NCBI GenBank assembly: GCA_963619835.1
Contig: CAVEYD010000012.1
Span: forward strand, 1-36,219
Length of the DNA stretch: 36,219 bases
DNA from: Fimimonas sp963619835
GTDB lineage: Bacteria > Bacillota > Clostridia > Christensenellales > CAG-314
Direction: 5' to 3'
Shown here: piece after piece, positions 8,491 through 16,075 of the stretch
Numbering within the stretch: the first letter of the stretch is position 1
How the letters are laid out: each line of letters opens with the position of its first letter
Position numbers and translations under genes: made by a program
The notes under the pieces: generated by a model
Seen by the model: the letters and a program-made list of their open reading frames with translations, nothing else
Database searches by the model: none
What the model was told of the DNA's origin: nothing

Positions 8491-9515
8491 TACAATTCAC
8501 CTCCGGAAAGTGCGTTGAGCCCCATTGCCAAAACTTTTTGTTTTAAGTTTTCGTCTTCAAGTTGTTGCACTAAAGCGACAAATTCGCCACGCAAGGAAAC
8601 TTCCTTGGACAAGGCATCGATATCTATGTTGGGCTTTGTTTGATCTTTTACTCGTAGCGCAAAAAATCTACCTTCTAAAAACTCGTTTGCGACAAAAGTC
8701 GGGCGAACACCTTGATTGAAAACTCCAATTAAAGTTAAGTTTAGGTAGTTTTGAGCCGGAATAGTTTGCGTTTCGCTTAAAATTTTGTTTTGTAGTTCTA
8801 CGTCGTTTTGGACGTTTGAAATATCTATTGTTACGTTGCTTATGCTTCTAATGGCATGCGGAACAAACTTTGTTTTGTTTTCGCTAGTGTCGATTACGAC
8901 AAAACCCGTTTGAAACGCTTCGTCAAAACCGCGTGGCTCGGGCGTGCCACTGTAAGCACCGAAAACCTTGCCAAACTGCTGTATGGAAAAAGAATGTCTG
9001 TGCCCTAACGCAACATAATTAACAGGGGAAGTTGCCAACATTTTTTTGTCGATTGTGCCGTAAGACGGATCGTCAACGTCTCCATGCAAAACAACTATGT
9101 TGTAATTTTCGGCAGAAAGCGGTAAATTTTGCCAAGGGCGACTGTCTAACTCCTTGCCACAAATTACCACGTTTTCGATTTGGTAAGTTGTCCACTCGTC
9201 TCCAAAATAATGCACTTTGGGACATAGTGAGTACAAACGGTCGTAAGAAGTTTTTGCTCCATGATTGCCTTGCACGATGTACCACTCGGCATTGCTATCG
9301 GCAATAATTTGCGCAACGTTTTTTATTGTGCCGTCGGCAACATTTTTTTCGTCAAAAAGGTCGCCTGCAACAATGATGCCTGTTGCACCGATATTTTCGG
9401 CATAATCTGATATGTATTTTAGTGCGCTTACTAATTCGCTTCTGCGTTTTTTGCCGTCGGCAACTCCGCAAAGAGCAGAATCTAAGTGTAAATCTGCCGT
9501 GTGAATAAATTTCAT
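8490..9515 (-). CDS. YhaO/SbcD-like DNA repair metallophosphoesterase
   Basis: This 341-residue metallophosphoesterase is the probable nuclease subunit for the adjacent YhaN-like ATPase. Motifs in order are ADLHLD (residues 7-12), GDLFDE, GNH (followed by Gly86 instead of the usual Asp/Glu), LHGD and GHRH. The metal-ligand Asn and catalytic His are kept, so activity is likely. The C terminus ends in LSGGEL. The start ATG has AAAGGAA upstream. The gene comes first in a two-gene unit and has a good promoter about 40 nt upstream. The pairing with the ATPase decides the family call over other phosphoesterases. Confidence 0.87.
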   Translation of the reverse strand: MKFIHTADLHLDSALCGVADGKKRRSELVSALKYISDYAENIGATGIIVAGDLFDEKNVADGTIKNVAQIIADSNAEWYIVQGNHGAKTSYDRLYSLCPKVHYFGDEWTTYQIENVVICGKELDSRPWQNLPLSAENYNIVVLHGDVDDPSYGTIDKKMLATSPVNYVALGHRHSFSIQQFGKVFGAYSGTPEPRGFDEAFQTGFVVIDTSENKTKFVPHAIRSISNVTIDISNVQNDVELQNKILSETQTIPAQNYLNLTLIGVFNQGVRPTFVANEFLEGRFFALRVKDQTKPNIDIDALSKEVSLRGEFVALVQQLEDENLKQKVLAMGLNALSGGEL

Positions 9516-9553
9516 AGCTTGTTCCTTTGGGTAAAGTGCGTTTTGTTTTTAAT

Positions 9554-9582
9554 ATAATACTACAAAAAATGTTGATTTTCAA
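9554..9582 (-). promoter_or_regulatory. Promoter of the yhaO-yhaN-like unit
   Basis: On the minus strand, TTGAAA (9577-9582) and TATTAT (9554-9559) are separated by 17 nt, ahead of the AAAGGAA ribosome binding site of the nuclease gene. Confidence 0.65.
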
Positions 9583-9682
9583 TATTTTAGTTTGGCATTT
9601 TTTAACTTTTTGCTGTTTTTGTTTTTTTTGATTGAACAAACGATTTACAAAAAAAGACAGATACTGTAAAATTTTGTTCGAT

Positions 9683-9950
9683 AACACAATATTGCTATTT
9701 GTTTTTTTACTTACAATATGATTGTTTCTTAATGACGATATTGTTGATTTTTATTCGCAATATTTTTTTAATTGCAATATTGTTGTTTTTAATTGTGATA
9801 TTGTTGGTTTTAATTACAATAATGTTATTTGATTTTAATCTACAATGTTGTTGTTGACTTTTAATCACTATGTTGTTGTTGACTTTTAATCACTATGTTG
9901 TTGTTGATTTTAATCACTATGTTGTGGTTTTTAATTGCAATATCGTTTTT
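9683..9950. repeat. About twelve degenerate tandem repeats between yhaO-like and araC-like genes
   Basis: Units of 17-29 nt share a core of the form (A)CAATATTGTTG followed by TTTTTAATT. The last four are nearly identical: 9842-9866, 9867-9891, 9892-9915 and 9916-9937 (25, 25, 24 and 22 nt), each with ATGTTGTTG or ATGTTGTGG and TTTTAAT. Older copies toward 9683 have drifted. The array ends about 20 nt before the AraC-family start codon, so it occupies that gene's promoter region. It has no spacer/repeat split and is not a CRISPR. Confidence 0.85.
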
Positions 9951-9969
9951 AGTTTGTTGAGGAATTTTT

Positions 9970-10791
9970 ATGCAGTTGTGGAATATACACGGCACATACA
10001 ACTTAAAACAAGAAAATAGTCCGATTGGCACATACAGTTGCACTTTTGCCGACATTTTTCCGTTTTACCCCTTCCATTGGCACGAAGAATTGGAAATTTT
10101 GCTTGTGAAAGGCTCTTTGACGGCACGAATTGACGGGGAATCGGTTGACCTATCTAACTGCATTGCCGTTTTGCCCCCTTACTGCTTGCATAAATTAGAA
10201 ACAACGGACAACAATGTTTCCGTATTTGGAATAACGCTAAACTTTAGATTGGCAACCGATGAAAAATTTTACTCGACAAGGGTGCTTGCTCCGTTTTTTA
10301 ACAACAAATTTGGCTTTTTGAAAATTTGTGCCGAGTCGAAAAAATTTGAGTTTTTGGAAACTCGATTTAATTCCGTTTGGCATGACGACACAAAAATTGC
10401 CGAACTTGACGAATTGCTTAAGTTTTTTGCCGACAATCGAACGGATCACGAAAACAGTTTGAGTCAACAAAAGAAAAAACACTCGTTGAGACTTGCGATT
10501 GAGTACATTACATCACACTTTAATTTTGATATTGACGACTTGGCAAAACACATTGGGTACAGCAAGTTTTACACAATAAAACTTTTTAACGAATTTGCCG
10601 GAATTTCGCCTGTGGAATACTCGAACCGTTTTCGCCTAACTTTAGCAACAAATTTGCTTAAAACAACAAAAAATCAAGTTAAAGACATTGCTTTGCAAGT
10701 TGGATACAGCAACATAAGCTACTTTAACAGACAGTTTTTGAAACTTTACGGTTGCACTCCGCAAGAATTTAGAAACAAAAATTTGAAATAA
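9970..10791 (+). CDS. AraC-family transcriptional regulator
   Basis: This is a 273-residue regulator with an N-terminal cupin-type sensing domain (about 20-120, with FHWHEELEILLVKGSL and a conserved PPYCLHKLE stretch) and a C-terminal AraC double helix-turn-helix (about 170-270; IDDLAKHIGYSKFYTIKLF, then VKDIALQVGYSNISYFNRQF). The domain order and length fit AraC-type sugar or metabolite activators. The start ATG has GAGG about 7 nt upstream. It stands alone on the plus strand between two minus-strand units, so its targets are unclear; it may control distant genes or itself. Confidence 0.92.
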   Translation: MQLWNIHGTYNLKQENSPIGTYSCTFADIFPFYPFHWHEELEILLVKGSLTARIDGESVDLSNCIAVLPPYCLHKLETTDNNVSVFGITLNFRLATDEKFYSTRVLAPFFNNKFGFLKICAESKKFEFLETRFNSVWHDDTKIAELDELLKFFADNRTDHENSLSQQKKKHSLRLAIEYITSHFNFDIDDLAKHIGYSKFYTIKLFNEFAGISPVEYSNRFRLTLATNLLKTTKNQVKDIALQVGYSNISYFNRQFLKLYGCTPQEFRNKNLK

Positions 10792-10812
10792 AATTTAATA
10801 CTAAAACAACAA

Positions 10813-10843
10813 AAAAACGTCGAAAAAGTTCGACGTTTTTTTT
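10813..10843. terminator. Bidirectional terminator between the AraC gene and the ABC operon
   Basis: A 12-bp stem (10813-10824 with 10829-10840, core AACGTCGAA/TTCGACGTT) has the 4-nt loop AAAG. There are runs of A before it and T after it, so it can end both the rightward AraC transcript and the leftward permease transcript. Confidence 0.88.
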
Positions 10844-10956
10844 GATTTGATTTTGTTTTTTTAGACAAGGTTTTAAGCATTTTTTTAAAACATTTTGCTT
10901 ACGTTTGTTTTGATAAAAGAGATTGATTGTGGTTGGTTTTGCTTTTTGTTTGACAG

Positions 10957-13731
10957 CTACTCGTTGGCTTTCATTGCTTCGACCATGTCGACTTGATTTA
11001 TGCGTTTTTTCATAACCAAGTTTACAAGAAGGGTAAATATCATTGATATTCCTAACGCAAACAGATAACTCCAAAAATAGATTGTTCTGCCAAACATTAC
11101 TTGATCCACTTCGACGGTGCGAACGACAAACGAATGTAGCCAAATGCCGACAAAAAGTCCTAAAATTGAGCCGATTAGACTGAGAATGTTTATTTCGCGG
11201 AAAATGTAACGTTGTGTTTCTATTTTGTGGAAACCTAAAACTCGTAAAGTTGCAAGTTCTTTGCGACGTTCGCAAATGTTGACGTTGGTTAAGTTGTACA
11301 AAACTACTACCGAAAGCAATCCTGCCGAAAGAATAAGTACCAAAATTACACCATTCATGCTTTTTATCGATTGGCTGAAGTTGTTGCGCAAAGTACTGAG
11401 CGAATTTACGTACAAAACACTTTGCATGGACATAAGTTCCTTGGTGACAGATTGTTCGTCGGAATTTGTTTTACAAAGTATGCTTGTAAATTGCGGACTT
11501 GTGCCAAAACATTGACTGTAAGTTTCTGCCGTCATGTAGGCATAAGACGTTACGTGATTTTCGGCAATGGCGGAAACGACAAGCTCGCCTTTTTTACCGT
11601 CGGCATTTTGAATTGTTACGGTGTCTCCGACGGAAATTCCTAACGTTTCGCATAACTTTTCCGTAAGGACTACCTGCCCTGACTTAGGGAAGGCAATACT
11701 TTTTTGCGAAACTCTTTCGCGCAAGAGAATAAAATTACTAAAATCGTCCACACGTGAAGGAACACAAATTGTAAGCGACTCGTTGCTTTTTGCAAGGACT
11801 GTTCCGTTGCCTTCGTAAGCCGAAACGTAAGCCGAGATTTTTTCCGAATTGTTTAATGTTGTAGTCAATTCTTCATCGGTTTGCCAATCTGCCGTTTTGG
11901 TCATGACGGTAAAATCGTACTTGCATATTTCGACATACTGCTTGTCGACAATGTCGTTGACACTGTCCCTTATGCCGAAACCGGTAAGAAGAAGCGCACT
12001 ACAACCGGCAATGCCGAATATCGTCATGAAAAGACGTTTTTTGTAGCGGAATAAGTTGCGGAAAGTTACTTTTTGAGTAAACGAAAATCTTTTCCACAAA
12101 AACGTTATACGTTCGAGCAAAATACGTTTTCCGGCGGCGGGTGCTTTGGGGCGCATAAGGGTTGCCGGCGTTGAAACAAATTCGCTCCAACATGCCCAAA
12201 CGGTGGCAAGAAGTATGCTACCTATGGTTACGGGCGCTACCCATGCGACAATTTCCCAACGGAAGGGCGTTGCACATTGCGGAACGGTAAACATCATGCC
12301 GTAAGCCGAACTTATTGCCCACGGGAAAAGTTTGAAACCGACGACAAAACCGAGTACACATCCGATAAACGATGACAATAAACTGTAAAGTAAGTACTCT
12401 AAAAGTATTTGAAAATTTGAGTACCCTATTGCTTTGAGTGTGCCGATTTGTCCGCGGTTTTCTTCGACAAGACGTGTCATGGTTGTGAGTGCGACAAGCA
12501 ATGCTACAAAGAAAAAGAATACCGGGAACACTTTGGAAAGTGCCGAAACTTTGCCGACGTTGCTGTCGTAAGTGGAAAAACTGAGAGAATCCATTCTGGA
12601 ACTTACGATCCATGTTGCCGACTTGACACTTTCTAAAGTAGCTTCTACCTTTTCTAAAGAGGTTGTTAAGTAGTTTAGTGTTTCGTCGGTGCTTGTTGAC
12701 TGCGAATTTTCTAAAAACTCGGCCGTTTGCAAAAGCGATTGGGCAAGGGTTGAATTTGGATTGGCTGAAAGTAACGTATTGGCGGTATCTTTTAACGACT
12801 TGATACGTGCTTTTGTGTCTTCGTCAAGTTGATTTTGTGATGAGATTGCCTGTTTGTAAGAATTTACTAAAAGTTTTAACGATTCAACTTGCGTTTCGGC
12901 ATCCGAAAGTAGTTGATTTTTTCGTACTTCGACTTGGGTTGTGCCGAGCTGTTCGATTTCGTCAACTTTGTTCAAAACAAGATTGTCGTAACTGTCGTCA
13001 AACGTGTTTAACTCTTTTGTTCCGTTTAGTACTAAATAAATGTCGGTGTAGTAGTCGAAAGAAAAGAAGTTTTCTAACGTGTACACGTTTAGGGTGATTG
13101 TGCCTGTGCCGGCCGTTGTAACTTCCTGCACTATGCTGATGCAAATGGGACTTTGGACTTTTCCGACAACGGTCAATTCGCTTGAAGCAACTTGGCTTTT
13201 TAACGTTTGGTAGTTTGTGTCTTCTTGCGACAAAGTTAAAGTGTCGCCGACTTTTAAGTCGTTGCCTAAATATCTACCTGCGGGACTTTGTATTACACAT
13301 TCGTTTGTGTTTTGGGGTAAACGGCCTTCGACAAGTTTGAAACCGTTCATTTCGGTTGCGTTTGACGAGTCGGCAGAAAGACCGCTTTTAACAAAAGAAT
13401 AAACTCTTGAAGTGTAGGATTCGGCTGTGCCGTCTTGCGCTACCGACGTCCAAACACTGTCGATAACTTTGGCTTTGTAGGCTTGTAAAACTCCGTCTTT
13501 TTGAGAAATTGCCGTTGCATCTTCTTCGGAAAAACCTATGGTTGACTTTACGTCAATGTCGTACATGTTGTTGTCGTCAAAATACTTGTCGGCTGTGTAG
13601 TACATGTCCGGAGAGGTTGCGGCAAGTCCTGCCATAAAACCTGAGCCTAAAGCAACTATAAACAAGATTGACAAAAATCTGTTTAGGCTACCCCTGATGC
13701 CCCTTAAAATGTTTTTTGTTCGTGCTTTCAT
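10957..13731 (-). CDS. MacB/FtsX-type ABC transporter permease
   Basis: This 924-residue permease works with the ATPase just upstream. It has a first transmembrane helix at about residues 18-40, then a large extracytoplasmic region (about 45-395) with an alpha-helical, coiled-coil-prone part rich in Q, S, L and E (about 265-375). The first FtsX block of helices (about 400-510) contains the MTRLVEENRGQIGTLKAIGYS motif. A second extracytoplasmic domain follows, and the final FtsX block (CERRKELATLRVLGFHK) ends with three helices. Such type VII ABC systems work by mechanotransmission and handle peptides, lipids or lipoproteins rather than small solutes. The start follows the ATPase stop by 3 nt, so translation is probably coupled. 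The substrate is unknown. Confidence 0.9.
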   Translation of the reverse strand: MKARTKNILRGIRGSLNRFLSILFIVALGSGFMAGLAATSPDMYYTADKYFDDNNMYDIDVKSTIGFSEEDATAISQKDGVLQAYKAKVIDSVWTSVAQDGTAESYTSRVYSFVKSGLSADSSNATEMNGFKLVEGRLPQNTNECVIQSPAGRYLGNDLKVGDTLTLSQEDTNYQTLKSQVASSELTVVGKVQSPICISIVQEVTTAGTGTITLNVYTLENFFSFDYYTDIYLVLNGTKELNTFDDSYDNLVLNKVDEIEQLGTTQVEVRKNQLLSDAETQVESLKLLVNSYKQAISSQNQLDEDTKARIKSLKDTANTLLSANPNSTLAQSLLQTAEFLENSQSTSTDETLNYLTTSLEKVEATLESVKSATWIVSSRMDSLSFSTYDSNVGKVSALSKVFPVFFFFVALLVALTTMTRLVEENRGQIGTLKAIGYSNFQILLEYLLYSLLSSFIGCVLGFVVGFKLFPWAISSAYGMMFTVPQCATPFRWEIVAWVAPVTIGSILLATVWACWSEFVSTPATLMRPKAPAAGKRILLERITFLWKRFSFTQKVTFRNLFRYKKRLFMTIFGIAGCSALLLTGFGIRDSVNDIVDKQYVEICKYDFTVMTKTADWQTDEELTTTLNNSEKISAYVSAYEGNGTVLAKSNESLTICVPSRVDDFSNFILLRERVSQKSIAFPKSGQVVLTEKLCETLGISVGDTVTIQNADGKKGELVVSAIAENHVTSYAYMTAETYSQCFGTSPQFTSILCKTNSDEQSVTKELMSMQSVLYVNSLSTLRNNFSQSIKSMNGVILVLILSAGLLSVVVLYNLTNVNICERRKELATLRVLGFHKIETQRYIFREINILSLIGSILGLFVGIWLHSFVVRTVEVDQVMFGRTIYFWSYLFALGISMIFTLLVNLVMKKRINQVDMVEAMKANE

Positions 13732-13734
13732 TTT

Positions 13735-14436
13735 TTACCACTCTATTTGTTCTACCGGTGTAGGTTGTTTGTTTACGACAACTTCGGTTGCTTGACCGTT
13801 TTTTACTCGAATTACTCTGTCGGCTATTTGTGTTAGCGCTCCGTTGTGAGTGATGATGATGACGGTTTTGCCTGTGTTTCGGCAAGTATCTTGCAACAAT
13901 TTGAGTACTTGCTTGCCTGTGTTGTAGTCTAATGCGCCGGTAGGCTCGTCGCACAAAATTATTTTGGGATTTTTAGCTAAAGCACGTGCAATGGAAACAC
14001 GTTGCTGTTCACCACCGGAAAGTTGTGCCGGAAAGTTGTTTATACGACCTTCCAACCCGACTTGCGAAAGCGTTTCGACGGGATCTAAACTGTTTTTGCA
14101 TATTTCCGATGCCAACTCGACATTTTCCTTTGCGGTTAAGTTGGGGACAAGATTGTAAAATTGGAAAACAAAACCGACGTCGGTACGTCTGTAGTCGGTA
14201 AGTTGCCTTTCGGTAAGCGCACTGATTTGTCTTTCGTCAAGCACCACTTCGCCACTTGTGGCATGATCCATTCCGCCTAAAATGTTTAGTAGCGTGGTTT
14301 TGCCTGCGCCACTTGGACCAACGATTACGCAAAGTTCGCCTTTTTCTATTTCAAAATTCATTTTGTTTAGCGCAAAAATTTCCGTTTCGCCACTTTTGTA
14401 AGACTTGATGACGTCTTTAAACTGTATGTATGCCAT
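13735..14436 (-). CDS. ABC transporter ATP-binding protein (MacB/LolD type)
   Basis: This 233-residue ATPase powers the adjacent FtsX-type permease. Walker A is GPSGAGKT (40-47), followed by a Q-loop (VFQFYNL), the signature LSGGEQQRV, Walker B ILCDEPTGALD and the switch His in IIITHN. The 'EPTGALD' wording is characteristic of the MacB/LolD group. The ATG has GGAG 9 nt upstream. It sits between the lipoprotein gene (16-nt gap) and the permease (3-nt gap), so all three are one operon. Confidence 0.95.
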   Translation of the reverse strand: MAYIQFKDVIKSYKSGETEIFALNKMNFEIEKGELCVIVGPSGAGKTTLLNILGGMDHATSGEVVLDERQISALTERQLTDYRRTDVGFVFQFYNLVPNLTAKENVELASEICKNSLDPVETLSQVGLEGRINNFPAQLSGGEQQRVSIARALAKNPKIILCDEPTGALDYNTGKQVLKLLQDTCRNTGKTVIIITHNGALTQIADRVIRVKNGQATEVVVNKQPTPVEQIEW

Positions 14437-14452
14437 TTGTATTTTCTCCGTT

Positions 14453-15637
14453 TTAGAGTTTGCTTGTGAGCGTTTTGTAAGTATCTGCCGAGTGCTGATT
14501 GTACAACTTTAACATTTCGACTTTTGTTAGGCTGGACAAAAAGTTGAAAAATTGTTTGTAGTGAGAATCTTGAGATACCATGTCGAACATAGACAAGTCA
14601 ATGTCCGTTTGCTGTGTGCCGTTTTGACTGACCGCACTAACTAATGTGGTTGCAAGTTCGTAAGCGGTGATTCCGTCGGTTGAAGTGCCGGCGGAAAGCA
14701 AAGAATATCTGCCGTTGTAGTAGTCGCCGACGCTACTAACCGTACTTTCGATTTGACTGACAAAATTTTTCGAAAGCGTGAGTGCCGTACTGTCGGTTGA
14801 CGACAAAACGACGTCTTTACCGACTCTGACAAAGCCGAAACTATTTAAGGGCAACTTGGTGACAAGGTCCGCATCGCAAACATAGTTGAAAATGTTTTCT
14901 GCCGTTGCAACATCGCTTTTTACCGTTGTGGGAGAACCGAACGTGTAGGCAAAAACATTGTCTTGTCCGCCTTGGGCGTCTTGGTTTAACAAAGTTGCAA
15001 GTAGATTGGCTACCGCACCGCCACGTCCGTAACCGCAAACTAAAAACAGGGGGGAAGTGTCGTCCTTCCAAAGACTACTTGCACTGCCGTAAATATCGGT
15101 TGCGGCAAGCAAAAAGTTTTCGGCAAAACTTGAGTTTGCATTTTTTGACGGGGCAAAATCAAAATTTGAGTACCACTCGTTGCCGTTTGTGCCGTAAATG
15201 ACAACTACGTACAAATTTCTTTGGTTTGCGTTGTAAGTTACAGTGCCTTTTGCAATGCTGTAAGTTGCAGTGTGTGTGACTGTTTTTGTAGCACTTGACT
15301 TGACAAGCTTCAAACCGATTTCGTCAAAAATTTCGCTGACGTTTTCCGTTTGCGAACATAAAGTCAACAATTTGATTGCAAGCGTGTTTGATTGCGTTTT
15401 TGTGCTTGACGGCAAGTCGCTTGGAAAAGTGGGTAGTTCCGTTTTTGTGCTTGTGCTTGCACTTAAACTTGAATTTGTTTTAGCTTGGTTTTTGACAGAC
15501 TTTGCCACGTTGACAAAACTTTGCACCGCATTTACACTGCTTGCAGGCTCGGTAGAATTTTGCGTGGGCGAACAACTTGCAAAAAGCATAATTGCTACAA
15601 GCAAAACTATTAAAATTGGAATATTTTTGTTTTTCAT
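14453..15637 (-). CDS. Lipoprotein with class-3 lipase fold lacking the catalytic serine
   Basis: This is a 394-residue predicted lipoprotein: a basic N terminus, a hydrophobic stretch and the lipobox FAS-Cys22. A low-complexity Ser/Thr linker follows (about 25-95), then a class-3 lipase-like alpha/beta domain. Around residues 130-300 it matches the clostridial lipase family pattern: IYGTNGNEWYSNF (oxyanion side), the nucleophile elbow, NVFAYTFGSPTT and YVCDADLVTKLPL with the Asp region. At the elbow the expected G-H-S-x-G-G reads G-Y-G-R-G-G, so position 204 is Gly (codon GGA at 15026-15028) and not Ser. It is therefore probably non-catalytic and may bind a ligand or the permease. It is the first gene of the ABC operon, which suggests an accessory role. 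The family call rests on motif memory, not a search. Confidence 0.8.
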   Translation of the reverse strand: MKNKNIPILIVLLVAIMLFASCSPTQNSTEPASSVNAVQSFVNVAKSVKNQAKTNSSLSASTSTKTELPTFPSDLPSSTKTQSNTLAIKLLTLCSQTENVSEIFDEIGLKLVKSSATKTVTHTATYSIAKGTVTYNANQRNLYVVVIYGTNGNEWYSNFDFAPSKNANSSFAENFLLAATDIYGSASSLWKDDTSPLFLVCGYGRGGAVANLLATLLNQDAQGGQDNVFAYTFGSPTTVKSDVATAENIFNYVCDADLVTKLPLNSFGFVRVGKDVVLSSTDSTALTLSKNFVSQIESTVSSVGDYYNGRYSLLSAGTSTDGITAYELATTLVSAVSQNGTQQTDIDLSMFDMVSQDSHYKQFFNFLSSLTKVEMLKLYNQHSADTYKTLTSKL

Positions 15638-15750
15638 ATTTTCACCGCAATAGATTTTAAAACTTTACACTTAAAATAAACTAAAATTTGTGCTAAGTTT
15701 GTTGAAACGTTTTTTAATGCAAATTTGTTGTTTAATTTTTTAAGAAAAAA

Positions 15751-15805
15751 TTATCGTGTTAATTTTACTATTTGCACGATAATTAGTCCATCAAAATAGA
15801 TGGAC
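15751..15805. promoter_or_regulatory. Two adjacent inverted repeats in the lipoprotein/pyk divergent spacer
   Basis: TTATCGTG (15751-15758) pairs with CACGATAA (15775-15782), and GTCCATC (15786-15792) pairs with GATGGAC (15799-15805) around a 6-nt loop. They lie between the divergent lipoprotein operon and pyruvate kinase, so they could be operators or leader hairpins for the leftward operon. No convincing minus-strand promoter was found next to them. Confidence 0.45.
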
Positions 15806-15858
15806 AAATTTTTCAAAAATTTTTACCGAAAGAATTTATTTTAGACAGTTTACAAAAA

Positions 15859-15886
15859 TTGACGTTGAGTGTAAAATGTGTATAAG
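15859..15886 (+). promoter_or_regulatory. Candidate promoter of pyruvate kinase
   Basis: TTGACG (15859-15864) and TATAAG (15881-15886) are separated by 16 nt. This would give a leader of roughly 180 nt that runs through the short repeats before the pyk start. Confidence 0.55.
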
Positions 15887-15956
15887 GCGAAATTTGGTAG
15901 TTTTGTAAAATCATTGGAAAATAAACAAAAAAATGCTTTTGTTTTGAAAGTGTTTT

Positions 15957-16002
15957 GTAATTGATTTTGTAGTTGATTTCGTAATTGATTTGTAATTGAT
16001 TT
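15957..16002. repeat. Four short tandem repeats in the pyk leader
   Basis: Units of 12, 12, 11 and 11 nt with the consensus GTAATTGATTT (15957-15968, 15969-15980, 15981-15991, 15992-16002) lie in the presumed 5' leader of pyruvate kinase. Confidence 0.75.
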
Positions 16003-16075
16003 GAAAATCTACCGTTTAACCTAAAACAGAATCTTAAACGATTGCTTTACACACTCGTTTTGTGATGGAGGCTTT

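Noticed and set aside
9683..9950. The repeat array considered as a CRISPR
   Set aside because: Units are directly adjacent and drift gradually; there are no unique spacers, no conserved palindromic repeat and no cas genes in the window.
15638..15750. A minus-strand promoter for the lipoprotein operon
   Set aside because: Only weak matches were found (for example TTGTCC with AATTAT after 17 nt, across the inverted repeats at 15751-15805), none better than chance in such AT-rich sequence, so none is listed.
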